A model generated the notes under the pieces. That model was given only the letters and a program-made list of their open reading frames with translations, made no database searches and was not told the DNA's origin. Both the position numbers and the translations under genes were made by a program. From positions 186,001 through 250,000 of the forward strand of contig NZ_JALEGV010000011.1 in assembly GCF_022763245.1 (NCBI RefSeq): a stretch of 64,000 nucleotides of DNA, given 5' to 3'. Positions within the stretch are counted from its first letter, which is position 1, and each line of letters starts with the position of its first letter. Origin of the DNA: Oricola sp. Lineage in GTDB: Bacteria; Pseudomonadota; Alphaproteobacteria; Rhizobiales; Rhizobiaceae. Shown piece after piece: positions 17,180 through 25,020 of the stretch.

Positions 17180-17193
17180 AAAGGACAGACACG

Positions 17194-18378
17194 ATGGCAT
17201 TCGACGCCGCGACCGCTCACGTCGAGATCGGAAACGACTACCCGGAAATTCGAGAAGGCGTGCAGGCCGTCTGCAGCCGATTTCCGACCTCCTACTGGCG
17301 AGAGCTCGACAAGAAGGACGCCTTCCCGGACGAGTTCGTCGCGGCGATGACGGAAGCCGGCTACCTCGCCGCGCTGATCCCGGAAGAGTATGGCGGGTCC
17401 GGCCTGCCGCTGCGCGCCGGCGCCGTCATCCTTGAGGAGATCCACGCGTCCGGCGGCGACGCCTATGCGTGCCACGCCCAGATGTACATGATGAACATCA
17501 TCCTGCGGCACGGCACCCAGGCGCAGAAGGACCGCTACCTGCCGATCATCGCGTCCGGCGAATTGCGCTACCAGGCCTTCGGCGTCACCGAGCCGACCAC
17601 CGGCTCCGACACGCTCAAGCTCAAGACGCGGGCGGTGCGCGACGGCGACCACTATGTCGTCAACGGCCAGAAGATCTGGACTTCGCGCGCCCTGCAGAGC
17701 GACCTGATGACCCTGCTCGTGCGCACGACGCCGGTCGATCAGGTGCAGAAGCGCACCGACGGCCTGTCCGTCCTGCTGGTCGATCTGAAGCAAGCCGTCG
17801 GCAACGGCCTCACCATCAAGCCGATCGACACGATGGTGAACCACCACACCAACGAGATGTTCTACGACAACCTGCGGGTTCCCGTCGAAAACCTGATCGG
17901 CGAGGAAGGCAAGGGTTTCCGCTACATCCTCGACGGCATGAATGCCGAGCGCATTCTCGCCGCCGCAGAAGGTCTCGGCGACGCCCGCTACTTCATCGAG
18001 CGCGCCCGCAAATATGCCTGCGAACGCGAGGTCTTCGGCCGCCCCATCGGCGCGAACCAGGGCGTGCAGTTTCCGATCGCCAAAGCCTATGCGGAATGGA
18101 AGGCGGCCGACATGCTCAACCGTGCCGCAACGGCGCTGTTCGAGACGGGCGAACCGTGCGGCGAGGACGCCAACATCGCCAAGCTGATGGCGTCGGAAGC
18201 GGCCTGGAACGCCGCCGAGGCCGCCATGCAGACCTTCGGCGGTTTCGCCGCAGCGAGCGAGTACGACATCGAGCGCAAGTGGCGTTCGGCACGCCTCGCC
18301 CGCATCGCGCCGATCTCCTACAATCTCATCCTCGCCTATGTCGGGCAGCACGTGCTCGGCATGCCGAAATCCTATTGA
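17194..18378 (+). CDS. Acyl-CoA dehydrogenase
   Basis: A 394-residue FAD acyl-CoA dehydrogenase: 'LIPEEYGGSGLPL', 'AFGVTEPTTGSDTLKLKT' (FAD contact near residue 130) and 'RKYACEREVFGRPIGANQGVQFPIA'. The C-terminal stretch reads 'RIAPISYNLIL' where many relatives carry the YEGT motif with the catalytic Glu, so the base must lie elsewhere or differ; the second dehydrogenase in this window (32066) has the same pattern ('RLAPVSRELVL'), and both end in a G-(M/L)-PKSY tail. AAGGA lies 8 bases upstream of the ATG. It would form the 2-enoyl-CoA for the neighbouring hydratase. Confidence 0.92.
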   Translation: MAFDAATAHVEIGNDYPEIREGVQAVCSRFPTSYWRELDKKDAFPDEFVAAMTEAGYLAALIPEEYGGSGLPLRAGAVILEEIHASGGDAYACHAQMYMMNIILRHGTQAQKDRYLPIIASGELRYQAFGVTEPTTGSDTLKLKTRAVRDGDHYVVNGQKIWTSRALQSDLMTLLVRTTPVDQVQKRTDGLSVLLVDLKQAVGNGLTIKPIDTMVNHHTNEMFYDNLRVPVENLIGEEGKGFRYILDGMNAERILAAAEGLGDARYFIERARKYACEREVFGRPIGANQGVQFPIAKAYAEWKAADMLNRAATALFETGEPCGEDANIAKLMASEAAWNAAEAAMQTFGGFAAASEYDIERKWRSARLARIAPISYNLILAYVGQHVLGMPKSY

Positions 18379-18386
18379 GGACAGAC

Positions 18387-19325
18387 ATGTCGCTTCCCCA
18401 GAAAGTCACGGTCAGCGAGGTCGGCCCGCGCGACGGCCTGCAGATCGAGAAAACGATGCTGCCTGCCGCCGACAAGCTGCGCCTGATCGAGGCGCTGGCG
18501 GATGCCGGACTGACCCGCATCGAGGCGACAGGCTTCGTCCATCCGAAGGTGATCCCGCAATTCGCGGATGCCTCCGAGGTGGCCGAAGCGCTGCCGCGCC
18601 GGCCAAGTGTCCGTTACGCCGCGTTCATACCGAACCGGCGGGGAGCGGAACGTGCGGTGGCGGCTGGCGTCGATGACCTGAAATGCGGCGTCGCGGCCTC
18701 CGACACGTTCAACCGGCTGAATGTCCGGATGGACACCGCCACGGGCATGCGCTCGCTGGAGGAAATCGCCGAGGTGGCCGCCGGCACGCCGTCGCGCGTC
18801 GTCGGCGTGGTCGCGACGGCCTTCGGCTGCCCCTATGAGGGTGCCGTCCGCTTCGAGGAGGTCGATCGGCTGTTCACCCACCTGGTAGGGCTCGGCACGG
18901 ACCTCATCTATCTCGCCGACACGACCGGGATGGCCGACCCGTCGGCCGTGAAGGATCGCGTCACGCGGCTCGCCGAACGCCATCCCGACACGCGCGTCGG
19001 CCTGCATCTGCACAACACCCGCGGACTTGGCCTCGCCAACGCGCTGGCAGGGCTCGAATGCGGGGTGACCGACTTCGAAGGCTCCATCGGCGGGCTGGGT
19101 GGCTGTCCGTTCGCGCCGCGCGCGGTCGGCAACATCTGCACTGAGGACTTCGTCCATATGTGCCATCGCATGGGCATCGAAACCGGCCTCGACCTCGACC
19201 GCCTGCTCGACGCCGCCCGCCTGGCGCAGGACCTGCTCGGGCGCAACCTGCCGGGCATGGTGCTCAAGGCCGGACCGGCCGACGCCCTCCACGATCCCGA
19301 GGGAACGCGCGAGAAGGTCGACTAG
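18387..19325 (+). CDS. Hydroxymethylglutaryl-CoA lyase family protein
   Basis: The 312-residue TIM-barrel enzyme carries the HMG-CoA lyase signatures: 'EVGPRDGLQIEK' with the catalytic Arg (near residue 14), 'HLHNTRGLGLANALAG' with metal-binding His residues, and the glycine loop 'GGLGGCPFAPRAVGN' with the catalytic Cys. Such enzymes split 3-hydroxy-3-methyl-acyl-CoAs into acetyl-CoA and an oxoacid. It starts 9 bp after the acyl-CoA dehydrogenase and ends the operon. Converges with the IclR gene 13 bp away. HMG-CoA itself or a related hydroxyacyl-CoA could be the substrate. Confidence 0.92.
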   Translation: MSLPQKVTVSEVGPRDGLQIEKTMLPAADKLRLIEALADAGLTRIEATGFVHPKVIPQFADASEVAEALPRRPSVRYAAFIPNRRGAERAVAAGVDDLKCGVAASDTFNRLNVRMDTATGMRSLEEIAEVAAGTPSRVVGVVATAFGCPYEGAVRFEEVDRLFTHLVGLGTDLIYLADTTGMADPSAVKDRVTRLAERHPDTRVGLHLHNTRGLGLANALAGLECGVTDFEGSIGGLGGCPFAPRAVGNICTEDFVHMCHRMGIETGLDLDRLLDAARLAQDLLGRNLPGMVLKAGPADALHDPEGTREKVD

Positions 19326-19337
19326 ACTTCTTCGCCC

Positions 19338-20135
19338 TCAGTCGGCGCGCGAGCCGAGCGCGCCGGAAAGCGCCTCGGCGCAACGCCTGACCTCGGTTTC
19401 GATGCTCGCCGCCAAGGCCGGATCGAGCACCAGGCTCGCGGGACCGATCGCGGTGACGGCCGCGACCACTTCGCCGCTCGCGCCGCGCACGGCCGCCGCG
19501 CAACTCGCCATGTGAGGGTCGAAATCCGACCGCTTGTGCACCACGCCGGCTTCGCGGTCGTCAGCGGCCTGGCGGCGCAACTCCGTCGGCTTCAGCTTTT
19601 CGCGGGCGGGCAGGTGGCGCTTGATGAACCGGTCGAGCGCGGCACTGTCCATCGCCGCGAGCAGTATGCGACCGCTGGACGTGCTCCATGCGTCCTGACG
19701 TGCGCCCACCCGCAAGCTGCTCACAAGGGACGCCTGGGCCGGAACATGCGCGGTGTAGACGGCGTCGCGCCCGTCGAGAACGGCCAGATATGTCGACAGA
19801 TGGGTGCGGCGGCTGAGGTCTTCGAGAAAGGGCTGCGCCACCTCGCCGATGCTGCGCGTGGAAAGATAGTGGTATCCGAGGCCAAGCACTTCGCCCGTGA
19901 GCACGTAGCGGCGGCCGTCGGCGGTACGCGCGATCAGGCCTTCGGCCTCCAGCGTATAGATGAGCCTGAAGGCCGTGGACCGCGAAACGCCGGCACCGGC
20001 GGCCAGTTCCGCGGCGGACAGTTCGGGATGCTCGCGCGAAAACAGGCGCAGCATCGCGACGCCACGCGAGAGCCCCGGCACAATGTAGCGCATGTCGACA
20101 TCCTGCCGCTCATCGCTATCGTCGCGTTTCGCCAT
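19338..20135 (-). CDS. IclR family transcriptional regulator (first)
   Basis: The 265-residue protein has an N-terminal winged HTH ('LSAAELAAGAGVSRSTAFRLIYTLEAEGL', described here in two parts: LSAAELAAGAG and SRSTAFRLIYTLE, near residues 40-70) and a GAF-like effector domain ('AWSTSSGRILLAAM', 'KRSDFDPHMASCAAAVRG'). IclR proteins repress or activate catabolic operons in response to small acids. The ATG at 20135 begins before 'RYIVPGLSRGVAMLRLF', the usual family start block; a later ATG at 20093 is also possible. It faces the CoA-transferase/HMG-CoA lyase operon convergently and lies downstream of the second MmgE/PrpD gene, so it may govern either. Confidence 0.9.
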   Translation of the reverse strand: MAKRDDSDERQDVDMRYIVPGLSRGVAMLRLFSREHPELSAAELAAGAGVSRSTAFRLIYTLEAEGLIARTADGRRYVLTGEVLGLGYHYLSTRSIGEVAQPFLEDLSRRTHLSTYLAVLDGRDAVYTAHVPAQASLVSSLRVGARQDAWSTSSGRILLAAMDSAALDRFIKRHLPAREKLKPTELRRQAADDREAGVVHKRSDFDPHMASCAAAVRGASGEVVAAVTAIGPASLVLDPALAASIETEVRRCAEALSGALGSRAD

Positions 20136-20205
20136 CCTGTTGTTAAGCCTCTCGAATCGCCGCCTCTTGCCTTGGCAAACAAGGTGGAGGCCAGCACGAT
20201 CGGAG

Positions 20206-21555
20206 TCAATTCGACTCGGTGCCAACAGCGGTGACAGCCGCGAAGAGACGATCGAGATTCGGCGCGTCGTGCAGACGCTCGATCTCATCGACCAACCTGG
20301 CGATCTTCCGCTCCTCCGTGCCGATCTCCGGCGCCATGCGAAGCGCGAAGGCGCGAGCTTCGTCGAAATCCGGCTGACCCACGGCCTTGTCGACCGAGCC
20401 CCTGAGCGTGCGTCCGTCCGACAGCTGCATCTCGATGCGGCATTGGCGCTCTTCCAGCCCCTCGTCTCTCTCCACCGCGATGCGGGCAGCCAGGCGCAGG
20501 ATGTCCGGATCGGTCAGGCGGTGCAGATCGTCCAGCGCCAGCCTCCCGTCGAGCAGGCCGACACCGAGACAGAACTGGGCGCTCATCTTGGTCGCCGTGG
20601 CACTGGCGAAGTCCGGGCCCGGATTGTCGATGCCGGGGAAATTGGCTTCGAAGGGATTGAGCGAGAGGACGCAGCGTTCCACCGTCGCGCCACGGATGTC
20701 CTCGGCAAGGGACAGGACCAGGCCCATCGGCCCCTGCAGGACGGCGCAACAGGGGAAGGACTTCACCGTCACCTCCATGACCTGCCACGTCTCGCCCAAC
20801 GCCTCCAACGCCTCCACAGGTTGACGATCCACACCGGCGGCAGCGGCATAGAGACCGTCTTCGCCTTCCAGCATGTGGCGCCCGGCGGTCGCGCCAGCAG
20901 CCGCGAGTTCGGCGGCCACCACGCCGTTGCGGGCGCCGAAACCCAGATGATACGGGAATTCGGCACTGCCTTCCCGCCACACCTGCAACAGGCCGCCAGC
21001 CTGGTGCGTGACCAGCGCCAGCGCGTGGCCCGCGGCGACACCGTCCAGGTGGCGCAGACGCGCCGCCGCACCGGCAGCGCCGAAACCGGCCCAAACGGCC
21101 GCCGCGCGAAAGCCGCGCGCGCTGACTTCCTTGTCGAAATCGCGCCCGATGCGCCCGAGCGTCTCGTAGCCGAAGACGAGCGCGTCGAGAAAATCGCGGC
21201 CCGACGCGCCCCGGGCTTCCGCGACCGCAAGGGCGGCAGCGGTGATCGGCGCGCCCGGATGTGATGTCGAAGCGAGATGGGTGTCGTCCTGCGACCGGAT
21301 CGCCATCAGCGCGCCATTGGCAAGCGCCGCCCAGTCCGGCGTCGTCCGCTTGCCGCTCGCAATCAGCGTGGACGGACCACTGCGCCCGTCGACGGCCACG
21401 CGGTGGGCGACGGTTTCGCGCGTCCTTGCGGCGAGAGCGACGGAAAGATTGTGCACGAGATTGATGCGGGCGCGCTCGATCGTTTCCGCCGGCGGCTGCG
21501 GCGATTGCGCGATGAACGCGCCGATCGTGCCGGTCAGGCTCGGCCGATCAGTCAT
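20206..21555 (-). CDS. MmgE/PrpD family protein (second copy)
   Basis: The 449-residue protein is a second MmgE/PrpD member, clearly diverged from the one at 13859. The conserved block reads 'RSQDDTHLASTSHPGAPITA' near residues 86-105, with Asp-Asp and His-Pro as in 2-methylcitrate dehydratase relatives, and 'GFGARNGVVAAELAAAGAT' is a further family motif. It starts inside the end of the ketopantoate-reductase-like gene (8-base overlap), so the two are coupled. It may isomerise, dehydrate or decarboxylate a polycarboxylate. Confidence 0.85.
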   Translation of the reverse strand: MTDRPSLTGTIGAFIAQSPQPPAETIERARINLVHNLSVALAARTRETVAHRVAVDGRSGPSTLIASGKRTTPDWAALANGALMAIRSQDDTHLASTSHPGAPITAAALAVAEARGASGRDFLDALVFGYETLGRIGRDFDKEVSARGFRAAAVWAGFGAAGAAARLRHLDGVAAGHALALVTHQAGGLLQVWREGSAEFPYHLGFGARNGVVAAELAAAGATAGRHMLEGEDGLYAAAAGVDRQPVEALEALGETWQVMEVTVKSFPCCAVLQGPMGLVLSLAEDIRGATVERCVLSLNPFEANFPGIDNPGPDFASATATKMSAQFCLGVGLLDGRLALDDLHRLTDPDILRLAARIAVERDEGLEERQCRIEMQLSDGRTLRGSVDKAVGQPDFDEARAFALRMAPEIGTEERKIARLVDEIERLHDAPNLDRLFAAVTAVGTESN

Positions 21556-22528
21556 CGGAATAGAGCTGCTTGTCGATCGCCAGGCGCGCGACGATCGCCG
21601 CCACGGCATCGAGAGACGGGCACGGGACGCCTGCGGCGCGCGCGAATGCGGCCGGCGCGAGCACGATCTCTCCGATCTCCATCGGCCGGCCCTGCTCGTA
21701 GTCCTGAAGCAGCGACGGACGATGATGCGCGATCTTGGCCATCACCTCGGCGGGGTCGATCTCCACCTCGTAGCCCCACGCCTTGGCGATGGCGTTACCC
21801 TCGACAATGATGCGCGAATAGATCTCGCCGAGACGCGGATCCTCCCGGGAGATGGAGGAGCGGTTGCGGGTCGCCAGCGCGATCGCCGAGCCGCTCATGT
21901 TCTGAAGGAGCTTGCGCCACATGGAGGAGCGCACACCGGCCGGGCGCGAAGCGATCATGTCGGTGCCGGAAAACGCATCCAGCAGGCGGTCGGTCGCCGC
22001 CTCGCCCTCCGGAACCAGTTCGCTGAAACTGACGAAGTTCTTTCCCGGAGAGGAATTGAACACGACGCCGGGCTCGCGGATTTCGTTGCCCGAATAGATC
22101 GTGCCGCCGGCGATCTGCGACGGCGAGAGGTAATCCAGGAATCCCCTGGCCAGCCGGAAGATCGGCAGATCGGGCAAGGCATGCGGCAGGTCTTCGCCGA
22201 CCGGATACCACCACGGCATGCCGTTCTGGGGAAAGAGGACAAGGGTGTGCGGACCGACAAGCGGCTTCAGAAGCGGGACCATGGCGGCAAGGCCGGTCGC
22301 CTTAACGCCGACGATGACCACGTCCTGAGGCCCGAGCGACGCCGGATCGTCGCTGGCGGCAACCGCGACCGTTCCGCGCTCCTCTCCGCCGACGAAGCCC
22401 AGCCCGTTCTCGCGGATCGCGGCGAGATGGGCGCCGCGCGCGACCACCGAGACCTCATGTCCAGCCTGTGCCAGCCGATAGGCGAAATGGCCGCCCGTGG
22501 CGCCGGCCCCAAGCACGCAAATTCGCAT
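21548..22528 (-). CDS. Ketopantoate reductase (ApbA/PanE) family protein
   Basis: A 326-residue NADPH-dependent 2-oxoacid reductase relative. Residues 1-12 'MRICVLGAGATGG' form the dinucleotide fold; 'VIVGVKATGLAAMVPLLKPL' holds the Lys expected near residue 80, and 'WRKLLQNMSGSAIALATRN' matches the conserved K-x-x-x-N segment of the C-terminal domain. Placed with an MmgE/PrpD gene outside any pantothenate setting, it more likely reduces another 2-oxoacid than ketopantoate. The start at 22528 has GGGGAGGGG upstream. It is divergent from the TRAP genes. Confidence 0.87.
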   Translation of the reverse strand: MRICVLGAGATGGHFAYRLAQAGHEVSVVARGAHLAAIRENGLGFVGGEERGTVAVAASDDPASLGPQDVVIVGVKATGLAAMVPLLKPLVGPHTLVLFPQNGMPWWYPVGEDLPHALPDLPIFRLARGFLDYLSPSQIAGGTIYSGNEIREPGVVFNSSPGKNFVSFSELVPEGEAATDRLLDAFSGTDMIASRPAGVRSSMWRKLLQNMSGSAIALATRNRSSISREDPRLGEIYSRIIVEGNAIAKAWGYEVEIDPAEVMAKIAHHRPSLLQDYEQGRPMEIGEIVLAPAAFARAAGVPCPSLDAVAAIVARLAIDKQLYSDD

Positions 22529-22672
22529 GCGTCCCCTCCCCGAATGCCTTATCATTATTGTGAATGCATGATGCGCAGACAAAACCGCATTATTCGACAG
22601 AGCGCAACATTTATCGTGACAGCGAAGCAGCGAGTCGCCTTGACGCACTCGCGCGGGGGACGTAACGTCTTA

Positions 22673-22706
22673 TTCGCGGTCGTGAATTTGTATTCGCGCA
22701 TGCGGA
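22673..22706. promoter_or_regulatory. Paired TTCG-N6-CGAA-like operator upstream of the TRAP permease genes
   Basis: Two units, TTCG-N6-TGAA (22673-22686) and TTCG-N6-CGGA (22693-22706), have centres exactly 20 bp apart and end 55 bp before the dctM start. The same arrangement occurs before dctP, the CoA-transferase and the acyl-CoA dehydrogenase. A weaker single unit, TTCG-N6-CGCA, lies at 22593-22606. The likely binder is the IclR protein encoded at 26151-26879. Confidence 0.6.
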
Positions 22707-22761
22707 AAATAGGAAACGCGCGCGAGCCACGTCATGGCGGAGCCGCGGGGGAGGAGTACCG

Positions 22762-24048
22762 TTGGACAGTCCGCTTCTGTGGGCGAGCGCCTTGCTCGTG
22801 ATCTTGCTGCTTGCAGCGACACCGGTGGCATTCGCCCTGCTCATTTCAGGGATGGTCGGTCTCTACATGACCATCGGCTTCGGCCCGCTCTCCGGCGCCT
22901 TGCAGCTCGGGCCCTATGAGTCGGTCGCCAGCTTCACCCTGACCACGCTCCCGATGTTCGTCCTGATGGCGGAGTTCCTCACGGCCGGCCGCTTCACCCG
23001 CGACATCTTCGAAGCCGGCGACAAGTGGCTTCGCCACATTCGCGGCGGCATGGCGATGGCGGCTGTCGGCGGCGGAACATTGCTGGCGGCGATCTGCGGA
23101 TCCTCGAGCGCCGCTGCGGGCACGCTCGCGGCCGCGGCCTATCCGGAAATGAAGCGGCTCGGCTATTCCGACAGCTTCGCCACCGCCTCCACGGCGATCG
23201 TCGGCACGCTGGCGATCATGATCCCGCCCTCCATCGGCTTCGTCTTCTACGGCATCCTGACCGAGGTCTCGATCGGCAAGCTGTTCCTGGCGGGCCTGAT
23301 CCCGGGGATCATCACCGGCTTCACCTTCCTGATCGTCATCTATCTGAATGTGCGTCTGCGACCGGATTCCGCGCCCAGCGTCGCGCCTGCTCCGCCGATC
23401 AAGGAGCGTGTCCGCGCGCTGCTGCCGATCTGGCCGATTCTCGGCTTCATGGTGCTGATGTTCGCGGGCCTCTACAGCGGCGCCGTCACCGCCACCGAGA
23501 TCGGCGCCGTCGGCGCGTTCCTCGCCTTGGTCTTCGGCGTGGTGATGCGCCGGATCGGCTGGAAGGAATTCTACGGCGCCATGGCCGCCTCGGCGCGCAA
23601 CTCCATCATGATCTTCACGATCATCATCGGCGCCGGCATCTTCGGCCTGTTCCTGACCGTGTCGGGCATGACCCAGTCGCTGCTGGTCATGGTGACGGAA
23701 GCCGGCCTCAACCGTTGGACGATCCTGCTGATCGTCGTGGCGATCTGGCTCTTCCTCGGCTTCTTCCTGGAACAGTTCGCCATCCAGGTCCTCACCGTTC
23801 CCGTGGTCGTTCCGCTGCTGATGCAGTTGGGCTTCGACCCGATCTGGATCGGCGTGCTGCTGGTCAAGGCGGGAGAGATCGGCGTCGTGACGCCGCCGAT
23901 GGGGCTGAACGTCTTCGTGGTCAGTTCGGTGACAAAGGTCGACGTGAACACGGTATTCAGAGGCATATGGCCCTTTGTCCTCGCCGAACTGGTCATCCTC
24001 GGCCTGCTGATCGCCGTGCCGCAACTTTCCCTCTGGCTGCCGGGCTGA
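22762..24048 (+). CDS. dctM: TRAP transporter large permease (DctM)
   Basis: The 428-residue protein is a 12-13 span TRAP-T large subunit: 'LTTLPMFVLMAEFLTAGRF' and 'GGTLLAAICGSSSAAAGTLA' with 'IMIPPSIGFVFYGILTEVSIGK' (two blocks) and the C-terminal 'GVVTPPMGLNVFVV'. It is the Na+-coupled channel of the importer. The start is TTG, set by a strong GGGGGAGGAG 5 bases upstream and the absence of an in-frame ATG before the first membrane span. Unusually, dctM precedes dctQ, and the binding-protein gene lies on the opposite strand downstream. Confidence 0.93.
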   Translation: MDSPLLWASALLVILLLAATPVAFALLISGMVGLYMTIGFGPLSGALQLGPYESVASFTLTTLPMFVLMAEFLTAGRFTRDIFEAGDKWLRHIRGGMAMAAVGGGTLLAAICGSSSAAAGTLAAAAYPEMKRLGYSDSFATASTAIVGTLAIMIPPSIGFVFYGILTEVSIGKLFLAGLIPGIITGFTFLIVIYLNVRLRPDSAPSVAPAPPIKERVRALLPIWPILGFMVLMFAGLYSGAVTATEIGAVGAFLALVFGVVMRRIGWKEFYGAMAASARNSIMIFTIIIGAGIFGLFLTVSGMTQSLLVMVTEAGLNRWTILLIVVAIWLFLGFFLEQFAIQVLTVPVVVPLLMQLGFDPIWIGVLLVKAGEIGVVTPPMGLNVFVVSSVTKVDVNTVFRGIWPFVLAELVILGLLIAVPQLSLWLPG

Positions 24049-24076
24049 AGAAGCCGGAAAGAGATCGAGGCAAATC

Positions 24077-24586
24077 ATGAGAAAAGCAACCGACCGCATC
24101 CTGTCCGCAATCGAGATTGCCGGCATGTCGCTGGCGCTGCTGACGCTCTTCCTGATCATGATTTCGATCACGGCGGACGCGTTCGGACGCTACTTCCTGC
24201 ATACGCCGATCACAGGCCAGTACGAGTTCACGGCGCTCTACCTGATGGTGATCATGACGTTCATGGGACTGGCACGCACGCAGGCGCTCGGCGGGCATAT
24301 CGCGATCTCCATCATGGCGCCGACTCTCAACAAGCTGCCGTTCCGGATCGCCGCGCGGCTGACCAGCCTGCTGTGCCTCATCGCCTTCGGGCTGATGACA
24401 TGGCTGACAGGCGAGGAAGCGCTGAGCCGGATCGCGGCGCGCACGACGACCTTCGGCGCCGTGCAGTTTCCCACCTATCTGAGCTATTGCTGGGTGCCGA
24501 TCGGCGTCGGCATCCTGTCCCTGCGCCTTCTCCACCAGACCATCTGGCCGGTGGCGTATGAAGGCCAGTCCGCGGACTACGAATAA
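24077..24586 (+). CDS. dctQ: TRAP transporter small permease (DctQ)
   Basis: The 169-residue protein has four membrane spans and the DctQ pattern 'DAFGRYFLHTPITGQYEFTA' near residues 33-52, 'FMGLARTQALGGHI' and 'SYCWVPIGVGILSLRLLHQ'. DctQ scaffolds the large permease in the inner membrane. It follows dctM by 28 bp and is followed by a 12-bp GC hairpin at 24616. The partner binding protein is probably the convergent DctP at 25021. Confidence 0.9.
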   Translation: MRKATDRILSAIEIAGMSLALLTLFLIMISITADAFGRYFLHTPITGQYEFTALYLMVIMTFMGLARTQALGGHIAISIMAPTLNKLPFRIAARLTSLLCLIAFGLMTWLTGEEALSRIAARTTTFGAVQFPTYLSYCWVPIGVGILSLRLLHQTIWPVAYEGQSADYE

Positions 24587-24615
24587 GAGCAGCCAACGCT
24601 CCCTCAGGGGGCATC

Positions 24616-24649
24616 GCGTTCCGGGCGACATCCTCCCCGCCCGGAACGC
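24616..24649 (+). terminator. GC-rich hairpin after dctQ
   Basis: Perfect 12-bp stem GCGTTCCGGGCG/CGCCCGGAACGC with a 10-base loop, 29 bp after the dctQ stop. No U-run follows, so it may act as an RNA-stabilising 3' structure or a Rho-assisted end. Confidence 0.5.
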
Positions 24650-24946
24650 TTCGCTTGTCCGCCGCAATTCGCGCCAAGCGCCATTCGCTGCCATGCTTGA
24701 CGGCACGGCCGATCACGGTGCGCGCGGACGCCCTGAGCGCCGTCCAGCCTTCCATCTGCAATGAAGTCATTGGCGTGGTGCCGATCGGCGGCGCCGCCCC
24801 GGACTCGCGGCGCTCCAACAGACAGTCTCGCCAGTAGTCCGACGAAAGCCGGTCGAAGATCCTTCGCCCGGAGCGTTCTCTCGACTCTCGCAAATCCCAA
24901 GAGCCAGATCCGCCGCGCCTCACGGCAGGTGGCGGACCAAAGAAAG

Positions 24947-24972
24947 ACGGAGGAGGCTTGCGCCTCCTCCGT
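24947..24972. terminator. Bidirectional terminator between dctQ and dctP
   Basis: Perfect 11-bp stem ACGGAGGAGGC/GCCTCCTCCGT with a 4-base loop. On the minus strand (dctP side) it is followed by TCTTTCTTTGG, and on the plus strand by TAGCTTGTTT. It lies 48 bp past the dctP stop. Confidence 0.75.
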
Positions 24973-25020
24973 TAGCTTGTTTCTGGTCCGTCTTTTGTTT
25001 TATGGCCGTGAAGCGTTGGC

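Larger units (their letters stand above)
24587..25020. other. 434-bp intergenic region between convergent TRAP genes
   Basis: No convincing gene is seen. Short open frames on both strands lack ribosome sites and recognisable motifs. The region holds a 12-bp-stem hairpin at the dctQ end (24616-24649) and a strong bidirectional hairpin at the dctP end (24947-24972). The roughly 300 bases between are unexplained; on the minus strand they stay open in one frame for more than 150 codons, so a decayed gene or small RNA is possible. Confidence 0.6.

Noticed and set aside
21548-22528. panE (pantothenate biosynthesis)
   Set aside because: The family match is good, but the gene is coupled to an MmgE/PrpD gene in a catabolic region, so the symbol was not assigned.
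24378-24923. A minus-strand open frame of about 180 codons in the dctQ-dctP gap
   Set aside because: It overlaps the end of dctQ, contains the hairpin sequences, and shows no recognisable domain. Kept only as a note in the intergenic entry.
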